Positions 1-7,031 of a stretch of DNA of 11,073 nucleotides are shown here, piece by piece (the stretch's first letter is position 1; every line of letters starts with the position of its first letter). Source of the DNA: an uncultured Clostridia bacterium (GTDB lineage Bacteria; Bacillota; Clostridia; Lachnospirales; Bianqueaceae). The notes under the pieces were generated by a model. It did no database searches, had not been told where the DNA came from, and saw nothing but the letters and a program-made list of their open reading frames with translations. The position numbers and the translations under genes were made by a program. The stretch lies in NCBI GenBank assembly GCA_937892735.1, contig CALBGL010000112.1, forward strand, positions 1 to 11,073, read 5' to 3'.

Positions 1-1
1 A

Positions 2-1150
2 TTTTTTATAATATATTTGATTTTTCATGAGTGGCTCAATTCGCTTTTTGAATTGGATACACCTTTAATGATTTTTATGTTTCTCGAAATTGTTATGAGT
101 GCAGCTTTTTCTTTTTGGACGGCAAGAGAGCGGTTTGAAGTGCGTTACAAAAAGATGGTAGCAATTACGTTAATTGCATCATTTGTCGCTCCTTTTTGTT
201 CAATTATGGCAATTTTTGTATTTTCTGATCAATCTGGAGCCTTTTCTCGAATTGTTGCAAGCGCTATCGTATCCATCATTATTTATGGAATCATCTATTG
301 TAATAATTTTGTAAAAGGTAAAAAATTTTTTCAAAAAGAATACTGGAACTATGGATTGCGTTTTAATTTGCCATTACTTCCACATTACTTGTCAACACTT
401 ATTTTAAATCAATCAGATAGGCTAATGATTAGTAAAATGGTTAGTATAGAAAAGGCTGGAATTTACAGTTTATCTCATAATCTGGCAATGGTTTTAAATA
501 TATTGACAACATCTGTAAATAATGCATTTGCACCATGGTTATATGAAAAGTTAAAGAAAAAGGATTATAAAGGGGTAGCACAAATCGGTAATGCTCTGTT
601 TTCACTTGTGGCAATCGCGATACTGTTATTAATGGCATTTGCGCCGGAAGTCATATTAATTATGGGAGGAGAGGAATATTGGGAGGCAATTTATGTAATT
701 CCACCGCTTACGGCAAGCCTATATTTTATGTTTATGTATCAGATTTTTGCAAATGTAGAATTCTATTTTGAGGAAAATAAATTCATCACATATGCCTCGG
801 TCTGTGGTTCAATTTTAAATATTATCTTAAATTATATCTTTATTCAGATGTTTGGATATATTGCCGCAGGTTATACCACGTTGTTTTGCTATATAATTTT
901 TGGAACAGCACATTATTTATTTATGAGGAAAACTATCAGTAAAAATATAAACGATAAGATAAAATTGTTTGATATTCGCTTTATCACTGCGATTGCTGCG
1001 GTATTATTGCTATTATCTGCATATTTTATTTTCACATATGAATTTGTAATATTACGATATTTTTCGATTGTGCTGGTATTGTTTTTTATGTTTTTACGCA
1101 GAAAATCATTGATGAAAATAGTAAAAAAAATTAAAGATAAGGAGATTTGA
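2..1150 (+). CDS. Wzx-type polysaccharide flippase, 5' end outside window
   Basis: Integral membrane transporter that probably flips lipid-linked oligosaccharide repeat units across the cytoplasmic membrane (MATE/Wzx-like polysaccharide export superfamily). The frame is open to the first base of the window. The TTG at 17 is therefore not taken as the start, and the gene is incomplete at its 5' end. About 382 residues are visible, against roughly 450-500 for complete family members. The visible part has about ten hydrophobic membrane segments with short charged loops. A family-like central stretch, FNLPLLPHYLS followed by NQSDRLMISK and AGIYSL, lies near codons 120-160, and a Lys/Arg-rich tail ends the protein. 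The ribosome binding site of the next gene lies inside its last codons, so the two are probably co-transcribed and coupled. The superfamily call is firm; the sugar substrate cannot be read from the sequence. Confidence 0.88.
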   Translation, partial: FFIIYLIFHEWLNSLFELDTPLMIFMFLEIVMSAAFSFWTARERFEVRYKKMVAITLIASFVAPFCSIMAIFVFSDQSGAFSRIVASAIVSIIIYGIIYCNNFVKGKKFFQKEYWNYGLRFNLPLLPHYLSTLILNQSDRLMISKMVSIEKAGIYSLSHNLAMVLNILTTSVNNAFAPWLYEKLKKKDYKGVAQIGNALFSLVAIAILLLMAFAPEVILIMGGEEYWEAIYVIPPLTASLYFMFMYQIFANVEFYFEENKFITYASVCGSILNIILNYIFIQMFGYIAAGYTTLFCYIIFGTAHYLFMRKTISKNINDKIKLFDIRFITAIAAVLLLLSAYFIFTYEFVILRYFSIVLVLFFMFLRRKSLMKIVKKIKDKEI

Positions 1151-1152
1151 AA

Positions 1153-1920
1153 ATGAAAATTATTGGTGTTATTCCAGCACGTTATAGGTCATCACGTTTT
1201 CCCGGAAAACCGCTTGCGGATATATGCGGTAAACCTATGCTCTGGTGGGTCTACAGGCAGTGTAAAAAGGTAGATGATTTCGATGCGGTCTATGTCGCCA
1301 CAGATGATAAGCAGATATTTGAAACTTGCAGTTCACTTGGAATTGATGTAATGATGACATCTGATAAGCATAAGACGGGAACAGATCGTATTGGAGAAGT
1401 GGCTGATAAAGTTGGTGCAGATCTGATAGTAAATATTCAAGGTGATGAGCCTTTGCTGGAACCTGAGACCATAAAAGCTGCGATTAGACCTTTTTATACA
1501 AATTCGCAATTACAAGTATCAAATTTGATGACAAGAATAAAAAATCCGGTGGATGCTGTCAATTTTACAGTTCCGAAGGTAATTACAAATAAAGAGGGGA
1601 TAGGGATCTATTTGACGAGAGCGACAGCGCCGTATCCAAAGGGAAGTATAGACTATGCATATTATAAGCAAGTATGTGTATACGGATTTAAGCCGGAAGC
1701 ACTTCGTTTCTTTTGCGACTATGGATTGAAATATGGAAAGGCTAAAATAGAAGCAATCGAAGATATTGAGATTTTACGATTTATTGAAAATGGTTATAAA
1801 GTTCAATATGTGGAAGTAGAATCGGAAACGGTTGCTGTTGATACACCAAATGATTTGGAGAAGGTTCGAGAAATTATCAGTAAAAAAATTGCCAATGGAG
1901 AGATAGCTGGTTATCAATAA
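1153..1920 (+). CDS. KdsB-like CMP-ulosonic acid cytidylyltransferase
   Basis: Predicted cytosolic enzyme that couples CTP to a 2-keto-3-deoxy sugar acid (Kdo or a relative) to give the CMP-sugar used by glycosyltransferases. The 255 residues match the usual length of about 250. Visible motifs are the nucleotide-binding IPARYRSSRFPGKP (7-20), ATDD (49-52), TGTDRI (75-80), the metal-binding NIQGDEP (94-100, Asp98), RATAPYP (156-162) and AVDTPNDLE (228-236, Asp230). ATG 1153 is chosen over an in-frame TTG at 1147 because AAGGAG at 1139-1144 lies 8 nt upstream of the ATG. The start is 2 nt after the flippase stop. From memory of E. coli KdsB, the Arg-His pair before the G-I-Y-G-Y strand is Lys172-Gln173 here, so the sugar may not be Kdo itself. 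A Gram-positive host, which has no lipid A core, points to capsule use, as with KpsU. Confidence 0.88.
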   Translation: MKIIGVIPARYRSSRFPGKPLADICGKPMLWWVYRQCKKVDDFDAVYVATDDKQIFETCSSLGIDVMMTSDKHKTGTDRIGEVADKVGADLIVNIQGDEPLLEPETIKAAIRPFYTNSQLQVSNLMTRIKNPVDAVNFTVPKVITNKEGIGIYLTRATAPYPKGSIDYAYYKQVCVYGFKPEALRFFCDYGLKYGKAKIEAIEDIEILRFIENGYKVQYVEVESETVAVDTPNDLEKVREIISKKIANGEIAGYQ

Positions 1921-1943
1921 AACTTTGTGAGGGAGAATTAAGA

Positions 1944-3485
1944 ATGGGAAATTTTAAAATACTGGATTGTACCTTGAGAGATGGTGGATATTGTAATCAA
2001 TGGAAATTCGGAAAAGATAATATAAAGAAGATTATTAATAGTCTTATGGAAAGTGGCATCGACATTATTGAAACTGGATTTCTTACAAATAAAGTTACAT
2101 ATAATGATGAAGAAACTAAATTTACCACTATGGATGAAGTCTCAAAATTCATTCCGGGAGATAGAGAAGGAAAAATTTTTGTCTGCCTGACCAATTATGG
2201 AGAGTATGATCTTGATGATATTCCGCCTTATGATGGGAGTTCGCTGGATGGTCTTCGTATTGCATTTCACAAAAAGAATATGATCCCAGCTCTGAATTTA
2301 TGTCAGGGAATAAAAGAAAAAGGATATAAGGTTTTTATCCAGGCGATGGTTTCTTTAAGTTATAGTGATGAAGAATTTTTGGAATTAATTCACAGAGTTA
2401 ATGAAATAAAGCCATACGCTTTCTATATTGTAGACAGTTTTGGCGTTATGAAAAAGAAAGATCTTATAAGGCTCTTTTACATGGTTGAGCACAACCTGGA
2501 TGAAAAAGTTTCCATTGGTTACCACTCGCATAATAATATGCAATTAGCTTTCTCAAATGCGCAGGCATTGATTGATATTGTGACCAGACGAGATTTAATT
2601 ATAGATGCCAGTGTATTTGGGATGGGGCGTGGAGCAGGAAATTTAAATACAGAACTTCTCGTAGAATATCTGAACGACAATATCGGAACATCTTATACAT
2701 TTAAACCACTTTTAACGATCATTGATGAGATTTTGAATCCATTTTATCAGCAAAATTATTGGGGATATTCTTTGCCCAATTATCTTTCTGCAAAACATAA
2801 TACACATCCTGATTACGCAGGATATCTGGATGCGAAAAAAACATTGACAGTAGAAAATATGGATGAGATTTTTTCGATGATGGATGATGCGAAACGAGTA
2901 AACTATGATAAAGAGTATATAGAAGAATTGTATATTCAATATATGGCAACAGGGCAGGTCCAGGAATCGCATTTAGCGGAGCTTAGAGAGAGAATTATAG
3001 GGAAAAAAGTTCTGATTATTGCACCAGGAAAAAGTTCACTGGAAGAAAAGGATAAAATCATTGATTGTGCAAATCAAAATGATGTTATAACTATAAGTGT
3101 TAATTTCGATTACACAGAGTACAACACAGATTTTATCTTTTTGAGTAATCTTCGGAGATTCAGGGAATTAAAAGAAGAAAAAAGAAAAAAATGCATTGTT
3201 ACATCAAATATTCCAGCGGTTGGAGCTTATCTTCAAACAAAATATAGGGATCTTATCAATAATATCGATGCAGTGCGAGACAATGCCGGTATGATGTTAA
3301 TTAAATTTTTAATTCAATTAGGGGCACAGAAGATCTATATAGCCGGAATAGATGGCTATTCTCCTGACCCGATGGAAAATTTTGCTGATCAAGCTATGAA
3401 TGACGGGATGAATAAGATGCTGAAAGAATATCAAAAAGAGATAGATATTGAATATATAACAACTCCTAAATATATCAACATTTAG
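1944..3485 (+). CDS. Two-domain HMGL-like aldolase with C-terminal Rossmann-like domain
   Basis: N-terminal domain (about 1-300) is a DRE-TIM metallo-aldolase of the 4-hydroxy-2-oxovalerate aldolase/HMG-CoA lyase superfamily. It has LDCTLRDGGYCNQW (7-20, Arg12-Asp13), a metal-binding HSH (His194, His196) before NN, and the glycine-rich GMGRGAGN (226-233). Family members make or break bonds between pyruvate and an aldehyde using a divalent metal. The C-terminal part (about 350-513) begins GKKVLIIAPGKSS (353-365) and contains IYIAGIDGYS (464-473). It resembles Rossmann-like DUF115 or GT42-type glycosyltransferase folds, but this is a pattern impression only. GGGAG at 1931-1935 lies 8 nt before the ATG, and the gene follows the cytidylyltransferase by 23 nt. 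I infer that the aldolase supplies the ulosonic acid that its neighbour activates. The stop codon is 2 nt before the target duplication of an IS66 remnant. The aldolase fold is firm; the substrate is not known. Confidence 0.82.
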   Translation: MGNFKILDCTLRDGGYCNQWKFGKDNIKKIINSLMESGIDIIETGFLTNKVTYNDEETKFTTMDEVSKFIPGDREGKIFVCLTNYGEYDLDDIPPYDGSSLDGLRIAFHKKNMIPALNLCQGIKEKGYKVFIQAMVSLSYSDEEFLELIHRVNEIKPYAFYIVDSFGVMKKKDLIRLFYMVEHNLDEKVSIGYHSHNNMQLAFSNAQALIDIVTRRDLIIDASVFGMGRGAGNLNTELLVEYLNDNIGTSYTFKPLLTIIDEILNPFYQQNYWGYSLPNYLSAKHNTHPDYAGYLDAKKTLTVENMDEIFSMMDDAKRVNYDKEYIEELYIQYMATGQVQESHLAELRERIIGKKVLIIAPGKSSLEEKDKIIDCANQNDVITISVNFDYTEYNTDFIFLSNLRRFRELKEEKRKKCIVTSNIPAVGAYLQTKYRDLINNIDAVRDNAGMMLIKFLIQLGAQKIYIAGIDGYSPDPMENFADQAMNDGMNKMLKEYQKEIDIEYITTPKYINI

Positions 3486-3487
3486 AA

Positions 3488-3495
3488 ATTAAAGT
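3488..3495. repeat. Left 8-bp target-site duplication of IS66 remnant
   Basis: ATTAAAGT here is identical to 4110-4117 on the far side of the IS66-like element. Eight base pairs is the usual IS66-family target duplication. The identity extends three more bases (GTA) by chance or by target preference, because the element itself begins GTAAGCG. Confidence 0.7.
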
Positions 3496-3515
3496 GTAAG
3501 CGTTTCCCCATCCAC
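3496..3515. repeat. IS66 left terminal inverted repeat
   Basis: Begins GTAAGCGTTTCCCCATCC. It matches the canonical IS66-family terminus and lies directly after the ATTAAAGT duplication. Confidence 0.7.
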
Positions 3516-3582
3516 GTCTTTCCCACCCTCTCTCTTCTGCTATACTCCTTCTTGAAAACAAAATCACGAAAGAGGGTTCCCA

Positions 3583-3774
3583 ATGGATACCAGAAAACAG
3601 GACGACAAGCCTCATTTCGCAGAGGTGTTTCCCAGCAGCACATCCGTACCCAATCGCAATCAGACAACCGATAACCGGATCATGGTTTTCTATCAGGGCA
3701 TGCGGATTTATATTCCCGATCATGTGCAGACCGAGATACTGAACCGTATGATGCAGGTTCTCAAACAGCTATGA
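3583..3774 (+). pseudogene. IS66 tnpA remnant, helix-turn-helix region missing
   Basis: Sixty-three codons whose C-terminal half (IMVFYQGMRIYIPD followed by a hydrophobic VLKQL end) matches the C-terminal part of IS66 TnpA accessory proteins, typically "I.V.Y.G..I.VP" then "VL.VL". Complete TnpA proteins are roughly 100-120 residues and carry an N-terminal DNA-binding helix-turn-helix. Here only about 25 non-HTH residues precede the conserved part, so an internal in-frame deletion after the first few codons is likely. GAAAGAGGG just upstream of the ATG is a plausible ribosome binding site. The TGA overlaps the tnpB ATG (ATGA at 3771-3774), keeping the ancestral coupling. It is probably non-functional as a transposition accessory. 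Confidence 0.65.
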
Positions 3775-4087
3775 TGCGCCGATTCATCGAAGGGACAGAA
3801 CACATCTGTCTGGCCTGCGGAGCCACAGACTTCCGCAAGCAGATCCCCGGACTCAGCACGCTGGTACGGAGCGATTCCACCTGGATCCCTTTCAGGGCAG
3901 CAGCATATTCATCTTCTGCAACAAAAAACGAGACGGATTCATCTTGGCGAGTAAGAAGCTGATGGAAGACATGAGGCTTCAGTGGCAGAAGATGGAGGAA
4001 GAAGCGAAAGAGATCACTATGCACCAGGTAGACTGGCTGCAGATGGGACTCTCCATCGAACAGAAAAAAGTATTTCGAGATGTGTGA
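3771..4087 (+). pseudogene. IS66 tnpB (Orf2) remnant with -1 frameshift and internal deletion
   Basis: The first reading frame gives the TnpB signature CLACGATDFRKQIPGLSTLV from residue 13, then turns to nonsense. Shifting frame near base 3865 restores the family sequence: ERFHLDPF, then SSIFIFCNKKRDGF, and finally EEEAKEITMHQVDWLQMGLS ending at TGA 4085-4087. The shift is consistent with loss of one base between GGTA and CGGAG. In the restored frame the usual block of about ten residues between the K-R-D and G-D-G-F positions (containing the aromatic "LYWEGD"-like segment) is missing, so a second in-frame deletion of about 30 bp is inferred from family memory. TnpB is required for IS66 transposition, so this copy is dead. 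Confidence 0.75.
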
Positions 4088-4088
4088 G

Positions 4089-4109
4089 TATAGGCGGGAA
4101 ACAGCTAGT
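4089..4109. repeat. IS66 right terminal inverted repeat, degenerate
   Basis: In reverse complement this reads ACTAGCTGTTTCCCGCC, aligning with the left end GTAAGC-GTTTCCCCATCC with one gap and several mismatches at the tip. It lies directly before the second ATTAAAGT copy. Confidence 0.55.
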
Positions 4110-4117
4110 ATTAAAGT
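4110..4117. repeat. Right 8-bp target-site duplication of IS66 remnant
   Basis: ATTAAAGT, identical to 3488-3495. Removing one copy and the element restores a continuous sequence with the polysaccharide-operon terminator starting about 25 nt after the aldolase stop codon. Confidence 0.7.
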
Positions 4118-4132
4118 GTAAAAGCACAAGGT

Positions 4133-4191
4133 AAAACCACCGAAAAAGAGCCGATAAATCGCATAAAATCGACATTTTTTCGGTGGTTTTT
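4133..4191 (+). terminator. Intrinsic terminator, likely original end of polysaccharide operon
   Basis: A perfect 15-bp stem, AAAACCACCGAAAAA (4133-4147) with TTTTTCGGTGGTTTT (4176-4190), encloses a 28-nt loop and runs into a T tract. The A-rich left arm means it could also stop transcription from the opposite direction. It lies directly beyond the IS66 remnant. With the IS removed it would end the aldolase gene. Confidence 0.8.
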
Positions 4192-4222
4192 ATTAGTAAG
4201 AATCTATTGATGTATTACCTGA

Positions 4223-5263
4223 AATTTTGAGGATATTGATTTTGAAGAACTGACAGATTACCGGAGACTGTATTCATTCTTAAAAAAACGGCTAGTCTCC
4301 GGAAAAATGACATATATTTTCCTGGATGAGATTCAACATGTTGAAGATTTCCCGAAAGTGGTAGACAGCTTATATATTAAGAAAAATGTGGATATTTATA
4401 TGACTGGTTCCAATGCCTATATGCTTTCCAGCGAGATTGCCACCTTGATTTCTGAACGGTATGTGCAGATTGAAATGTTCCCATTGTCCTTTAAAGAATA
4501 CATGGAGAGTACGGGTAGCATGACGGACCGGGGTGTAAAATACACAGAATATCTGGAAAATAGTTCGTTCCCCTATACCCTCGAATTGAAGGGGCAGCGG
4601 GACGAAATTCGGGACTACCTAGAAGGATTGTACAATACGATTGTTGTCAAGGGTATTGTAAGCCGAAAGAAAATCACAGATACTATGATGCTGAGAAGTG
4701 TTTTGCGGTTTGTGTTTGACAACATCGGGAATCCGCTTTCCTCAAAGAAGATAGCGGACACGATGACTTCTGATGGGCGGAAGATCGACACAAAAACAGT
4801 TGAAAAATATCTGGAGGCTTTGTCGGAAAGTTGTATCATATACCAGGCAAAGCGATATAACATCAAAGGGAAACAGTGCCTGAAAACCCTGGAAAAGTAT
4901 TATGTGGTGGATATCGGACTCCGCTACATGCTGCTGGGATCAAGGCAGATAGATGCAGGGCATATCCTGGAGAATGTGGTATATCTGGAATTGCTCCGCG
5001 GAGGATATGATGTATATGTGGGAAAAATCGATTCTTTTGAAGTCGATTTTGTCGCACAAAATAGCAAAGGAATCTGCTATTACCAGGTCGCTCTTTCCGT
5101 GCGGGACGAAAAAACGCTGGAACGAGAATTGGGGCCGCTTATGGCGATCCGGGACCATTATCCTAAAATGATCCTGACGCTTGATGAGGAGCCGGAAGCA
5201 CAGTACGATGGGATACGAGGAATCAATGCCAGAGATTGGCTGCTTGGTCTGACTGATAACTAA
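4223..5263 (+). pseudogene. AAA_14/DUF4143 ATPase gene, 5'-truncated (Walker A lost)
   Basis: Homologues are about 400-residue ATP-binding proteins with an AAA_14 ATPase domain followed by DUF4143; cellular roles are mostly unknown. An in-frame stop (4220-4222) is followed by family-like NFEDIDFEELTDY, then YIFLDEIQHV (Walker B, Asp7-Glu8 counted from ATG 4307), the sensor stretch YMTGSNAYML, FPLSFKEYM, a winged-helix-like region (about 145-200) and a nuclease-like end with LENVVYLELL, FEVDF and YYQVALS. About 75-80 N-terminal residues including the Walker A loop are missing, so ATP binding should be lost. Only about 30 bp separate the homology from the terminator at 4191, which marks a deletion junction. 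A 318-residue protein could still start at ATG 4307, but its ribosome site is weak. The body of the frame is intact, so the loss may be recent. Confidence 0.78.
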
Positions 5264-5273
5264 AAAATGAATG

Positions 5274-5317
5274 AAAGGTCTGATTCGACAGTGATGATGT
5301 CTGAATCAGACCTTTTT
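5274..5317 (+). terminator. Intrinsic terminator after DUF4143 remnant
   Basis: A 13-bp perfect stem, AAAGGTCTGATTC (5274-5286) with GAATCAGACCTTT (5303-5315), has a 16-nt loop and a T tract to 5317. It lies 10 nt after the stop codon of the truncated ATPase. Confidence 0.85.
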
Positions 5318-5441
5318 ACATAGCCAAAGCAGCGTAGCATCTTATGAAATACTGTAAGTGATGCTCCAAAACGAACGAACGGTTTTTTCTTATACAACAG
5401 TAAAATGAATGTAAAAAAATAGAAAAAAATGGAAAAAATGG

Positions 5442-5470
5442 TTGATTTTTGGCCGGCTTCATGTTACCAT
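5442..5470 (+). promoter_or_regulatory. Candidate sigma-A promoter of the Hint operon
   Basis: TTGATT (5442-5447) and TACCAT (5465-5470) are separated by 17 nt, with AT-rich DNA and runs of A upstream (5413-5438). The -10 match is modest, and an alternative TAAAAT lies five bases downstream. It sits in the 180-bp gap between the terminator at 5317 and the operon start at 5520, the only place a dedicated promoter could be. No operator was recognised. Confidence 0.3.
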
Positions 5471-5519
5471 AAAATATAGAATCCTAGGGTTATAAGAAAT
5501 GGGAAGGGAGAGTGAAGGA

Positions 5520-7031
5520 ATGGCCGATCTGGATGTGGCAACTATATTGCAGACGGTGCAGAATATCACGGATTGGGATCATAAGATGACGCTCCGATTG
5601 ATAGGGTATATGCGGGGGAACCAGGATGGGAACATACACAATGTGTTTTTTGATGGATATCCAGTGAAGGGACTGCCGAGCCAATTGGCGGCATATCAGG
5701 GGACATTGACGGATTTGACGAAGAGCTATATCTGTCGAGTCATGGCGGATATTCAGGAATATCAGTTGCATCGAATGGTGTGGGACGTGTCCCGGCTGCA
5801 AGTGGAGTGGGAGCAAAAGGTGAATACAGCTCCGAAAGAATTTTGGGAAGGAATGGCCATGGATACATGGGAAGATATTCTTCCACAGGTGGAACAGAAT
5901 TCGATACAATACGCAGGAGCATTGGCCGAGCAGATGAAACGGACGGAATGGATACAGGGTATGGTGGCAGAGAGCGTTACTGCGGGAACCGGTTCATGGC
6001 GTCTTATGTGGCTTTTGGAAAAGTCTTTGGATGAAAACATGGCATGGGAGGTTATGGAGGGATGGAAGCAGGCAGGGTGTGAAGAACTTGTCAGCACATT
6101 TCCGGATTATCCCTGGAAGGACTGTGTAAAGACACAGTTACTTAGCGGATCGAATCAATTTCAAAACATAAAAAAGGATATTCAAAAAGCCTGTGAAAAG
6201 AAACGGGAAGTGTATCGGGAGTATAAATCGGAATTGGTGGGGCAGACAGTTTCCGGCGCTGGGGGAATGAAAAAGTATGCCTTGGTTCGTTATCAGTTGG
6301 GAAAAGAAGTTACGGATTGGATTCAGCAGCAGAGTGGATACGCGAGTGGAGAAATGGGAGAATTTCCTTTGAAAGACGTGCGGGAAGCTTATGATCCATT
6401 GGGATGCGTCTTGCGTGGGACGCGAATCTTAAACGAAGAGAAGCGATGGGTTTCGATGGAGAGTTTAACCGAAGGGATGAAAATTCTATCTGCGCAGCGC
6501 ATGCCTTCCGTCTTTTCCGGAGAACTTGTAGAGAATGATCGGGTAGCTTGGGTATACGCCATCAATGAGGATACGCCATTTATGTCCTTAGACCATATGA
6601 TCTTGACAGAAGAGGGATATAAATGTCCCGATCCGGAGGCGGCCAAAAGGTGGAACACGAATATAGCGGTGTCTCAGCTTCGAGAAGGGGATATGGTACT
6701 GAAATATGAGTTGGATGCGCGGCAAGGGATCCATATACGAAAGGAAGAGGTGCGGCGGATTCATATTGTACCGAATGAAAGTCCTTGTGTGGATATTCAT
6801 ATCGAGGATGGTTATAAATCCTATATTACAGAATCCGGTTATGTGTGTTACGCCAATTATCCGGAAATCACCATAAGAGCCATACAAAAGAAATTGGAAA
6901 AAGCGAAAGATCCCACCCTGAAAGAAGTATGGGGAAGGATGTTGCGTCAAAGTCAAACGCTTATTGAAAAACTGTGGGGAGAAGATGTACGGAAATATAT
7001 GGAGAGGAGATGGTATTCATGGGAGAACTGA
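5520..7031 (+). CDS. Hint (intein/Hedgehog-type) domain protein with helical N-terminal domain
   Basis: A 503-residue protein with no signal peptide. Residues 1-290 are mostly helical and rich in Trp, with no family I recognise. A Hint fold follows (about 296-446). It opens with GCVLRGTRIL (Cys296 is the predicted nucleophile), continues WVSMESLTEGMKIL, and has a block-B-like SLDHMILTEEGY (Ser356, His359) and VSQLREGDMVLKY. It ends VDIHIEDGY...GYVCYANYPEIT with Asn446. Hint domains cleave or splice by an N-S acyl shift at the Cys. Here the His normally before the final Asn is Ala, so full splicing is doubtful. A 57-residue helical tail follows. ATG 5520 is preferred to ATG 5499 because AGGGAG (5505-5510) lies 9 nt upstream. 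The stop overlaps the start of the next gene. Intein-like Hint modules occur in polymorphic toxins; an effector-processing role is inferred. The Hint call is fairly sure, the role is not. Confidence 0.72.
   Translation: MADLDVATILQTVQNITDWDHKMTLRLIGYMRGNQDGNIHNVFFDGYPVKGLPSQLAAYQGTLTDLTKSYICRVMADIQEYQLHRMVWDVSRLQVEWEQKVNTAPKEFWEGMAMDTWEDILPQVEQNSIQYAGALAEQMKRTEWIQGMVAESVTAGTGSWRLMWLLEKSLDENMAWEVMEGWKQAGCEELVSTFPDYPWKDCVKTQLLSGSNQFQNIKKDIQKACEKKREVYREYKSELVGQTVSGAGGMKKYALVRYQLGKEVTDWIQQQSGYASGEMGEFPLKDVREAYDPLGCVLRGTRILNEEKRWVSMESLTEGMKILSAQRMPSVFSGELVENDRVAWVYAINEDTPFMSLDHMILTEEGYKCPDPEAAKRWNTNIAVSQLREGDMVLKYELDARQGIHIRKEEVRRIHIVPNESPCVDIHIEDGYKSYITESGYVCYANYPEITIRAIQKKLEKAKDPTLKEVWGRMLRQSQTLIEKLWGEDVRKYMERRWYSWEN

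Larger units (their letters stand above)
3496..4109 (+). mobile_element. Decayed 614-bp IS66-family element lacking tnpC
   Basis: The left end reads GTAAGCGTTTCCCC, the typical IS66-family terminal sequence. The right end (about 4089-4109), read in reverse complement, is ACTAGCTGTTTCCC, an imperfect inverted repeat sharing AGC-(T)-GTTTCCC. Both ends abut the same 8-bp sequence (3488-3495 and 4110-4117), so the element inserted as a unit. Inside are a shortened tnpA and a frameshifted tnpB overlapping at ATGA, the order and coupling usual for IS66. The large tnpC transposase gene of a complete element of about 2.5 kb is entirely absent. The element cannot move on its own. It may be a small non-autonomous derivative mobilised in trans, or a full copy that decayed after insertion. 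Confidence 0.8.

Noticed and set aside
1147..1152. TTG 1147 as start of the cytidylyltransferase
   Set aside because: It would leave only 2 nt after AAGGAG. ATG 1153 has 8 nt spacing and gives the usual KdsB start MKIIGVIPAR.
5318..5441. CRISPR-like or regulatory RNA in the A-rich leader before the Hint operon
   Set aside because: The repeated AACG and AAAATGGA-like words are short and irregular, with no regular spacing or stable long stem.
5499..5519. ATG 5499 as start of the Hint protein
   Set aside because: It lacks a good upstream ribosome site, whereas AGGGAG at 5505-5510 is ideally placed for ATG 5520.
6968..7031. Programmed -1 frameshift joining the Hint protein to the 883-aa protein
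   Set aside because: The -1 frame is open across the 64-nt overlap, but no slippery heptamer in the correct frame is present (the A run near 6967-6971 is out of phase). The second gene also has its own well-placed ribosome site.
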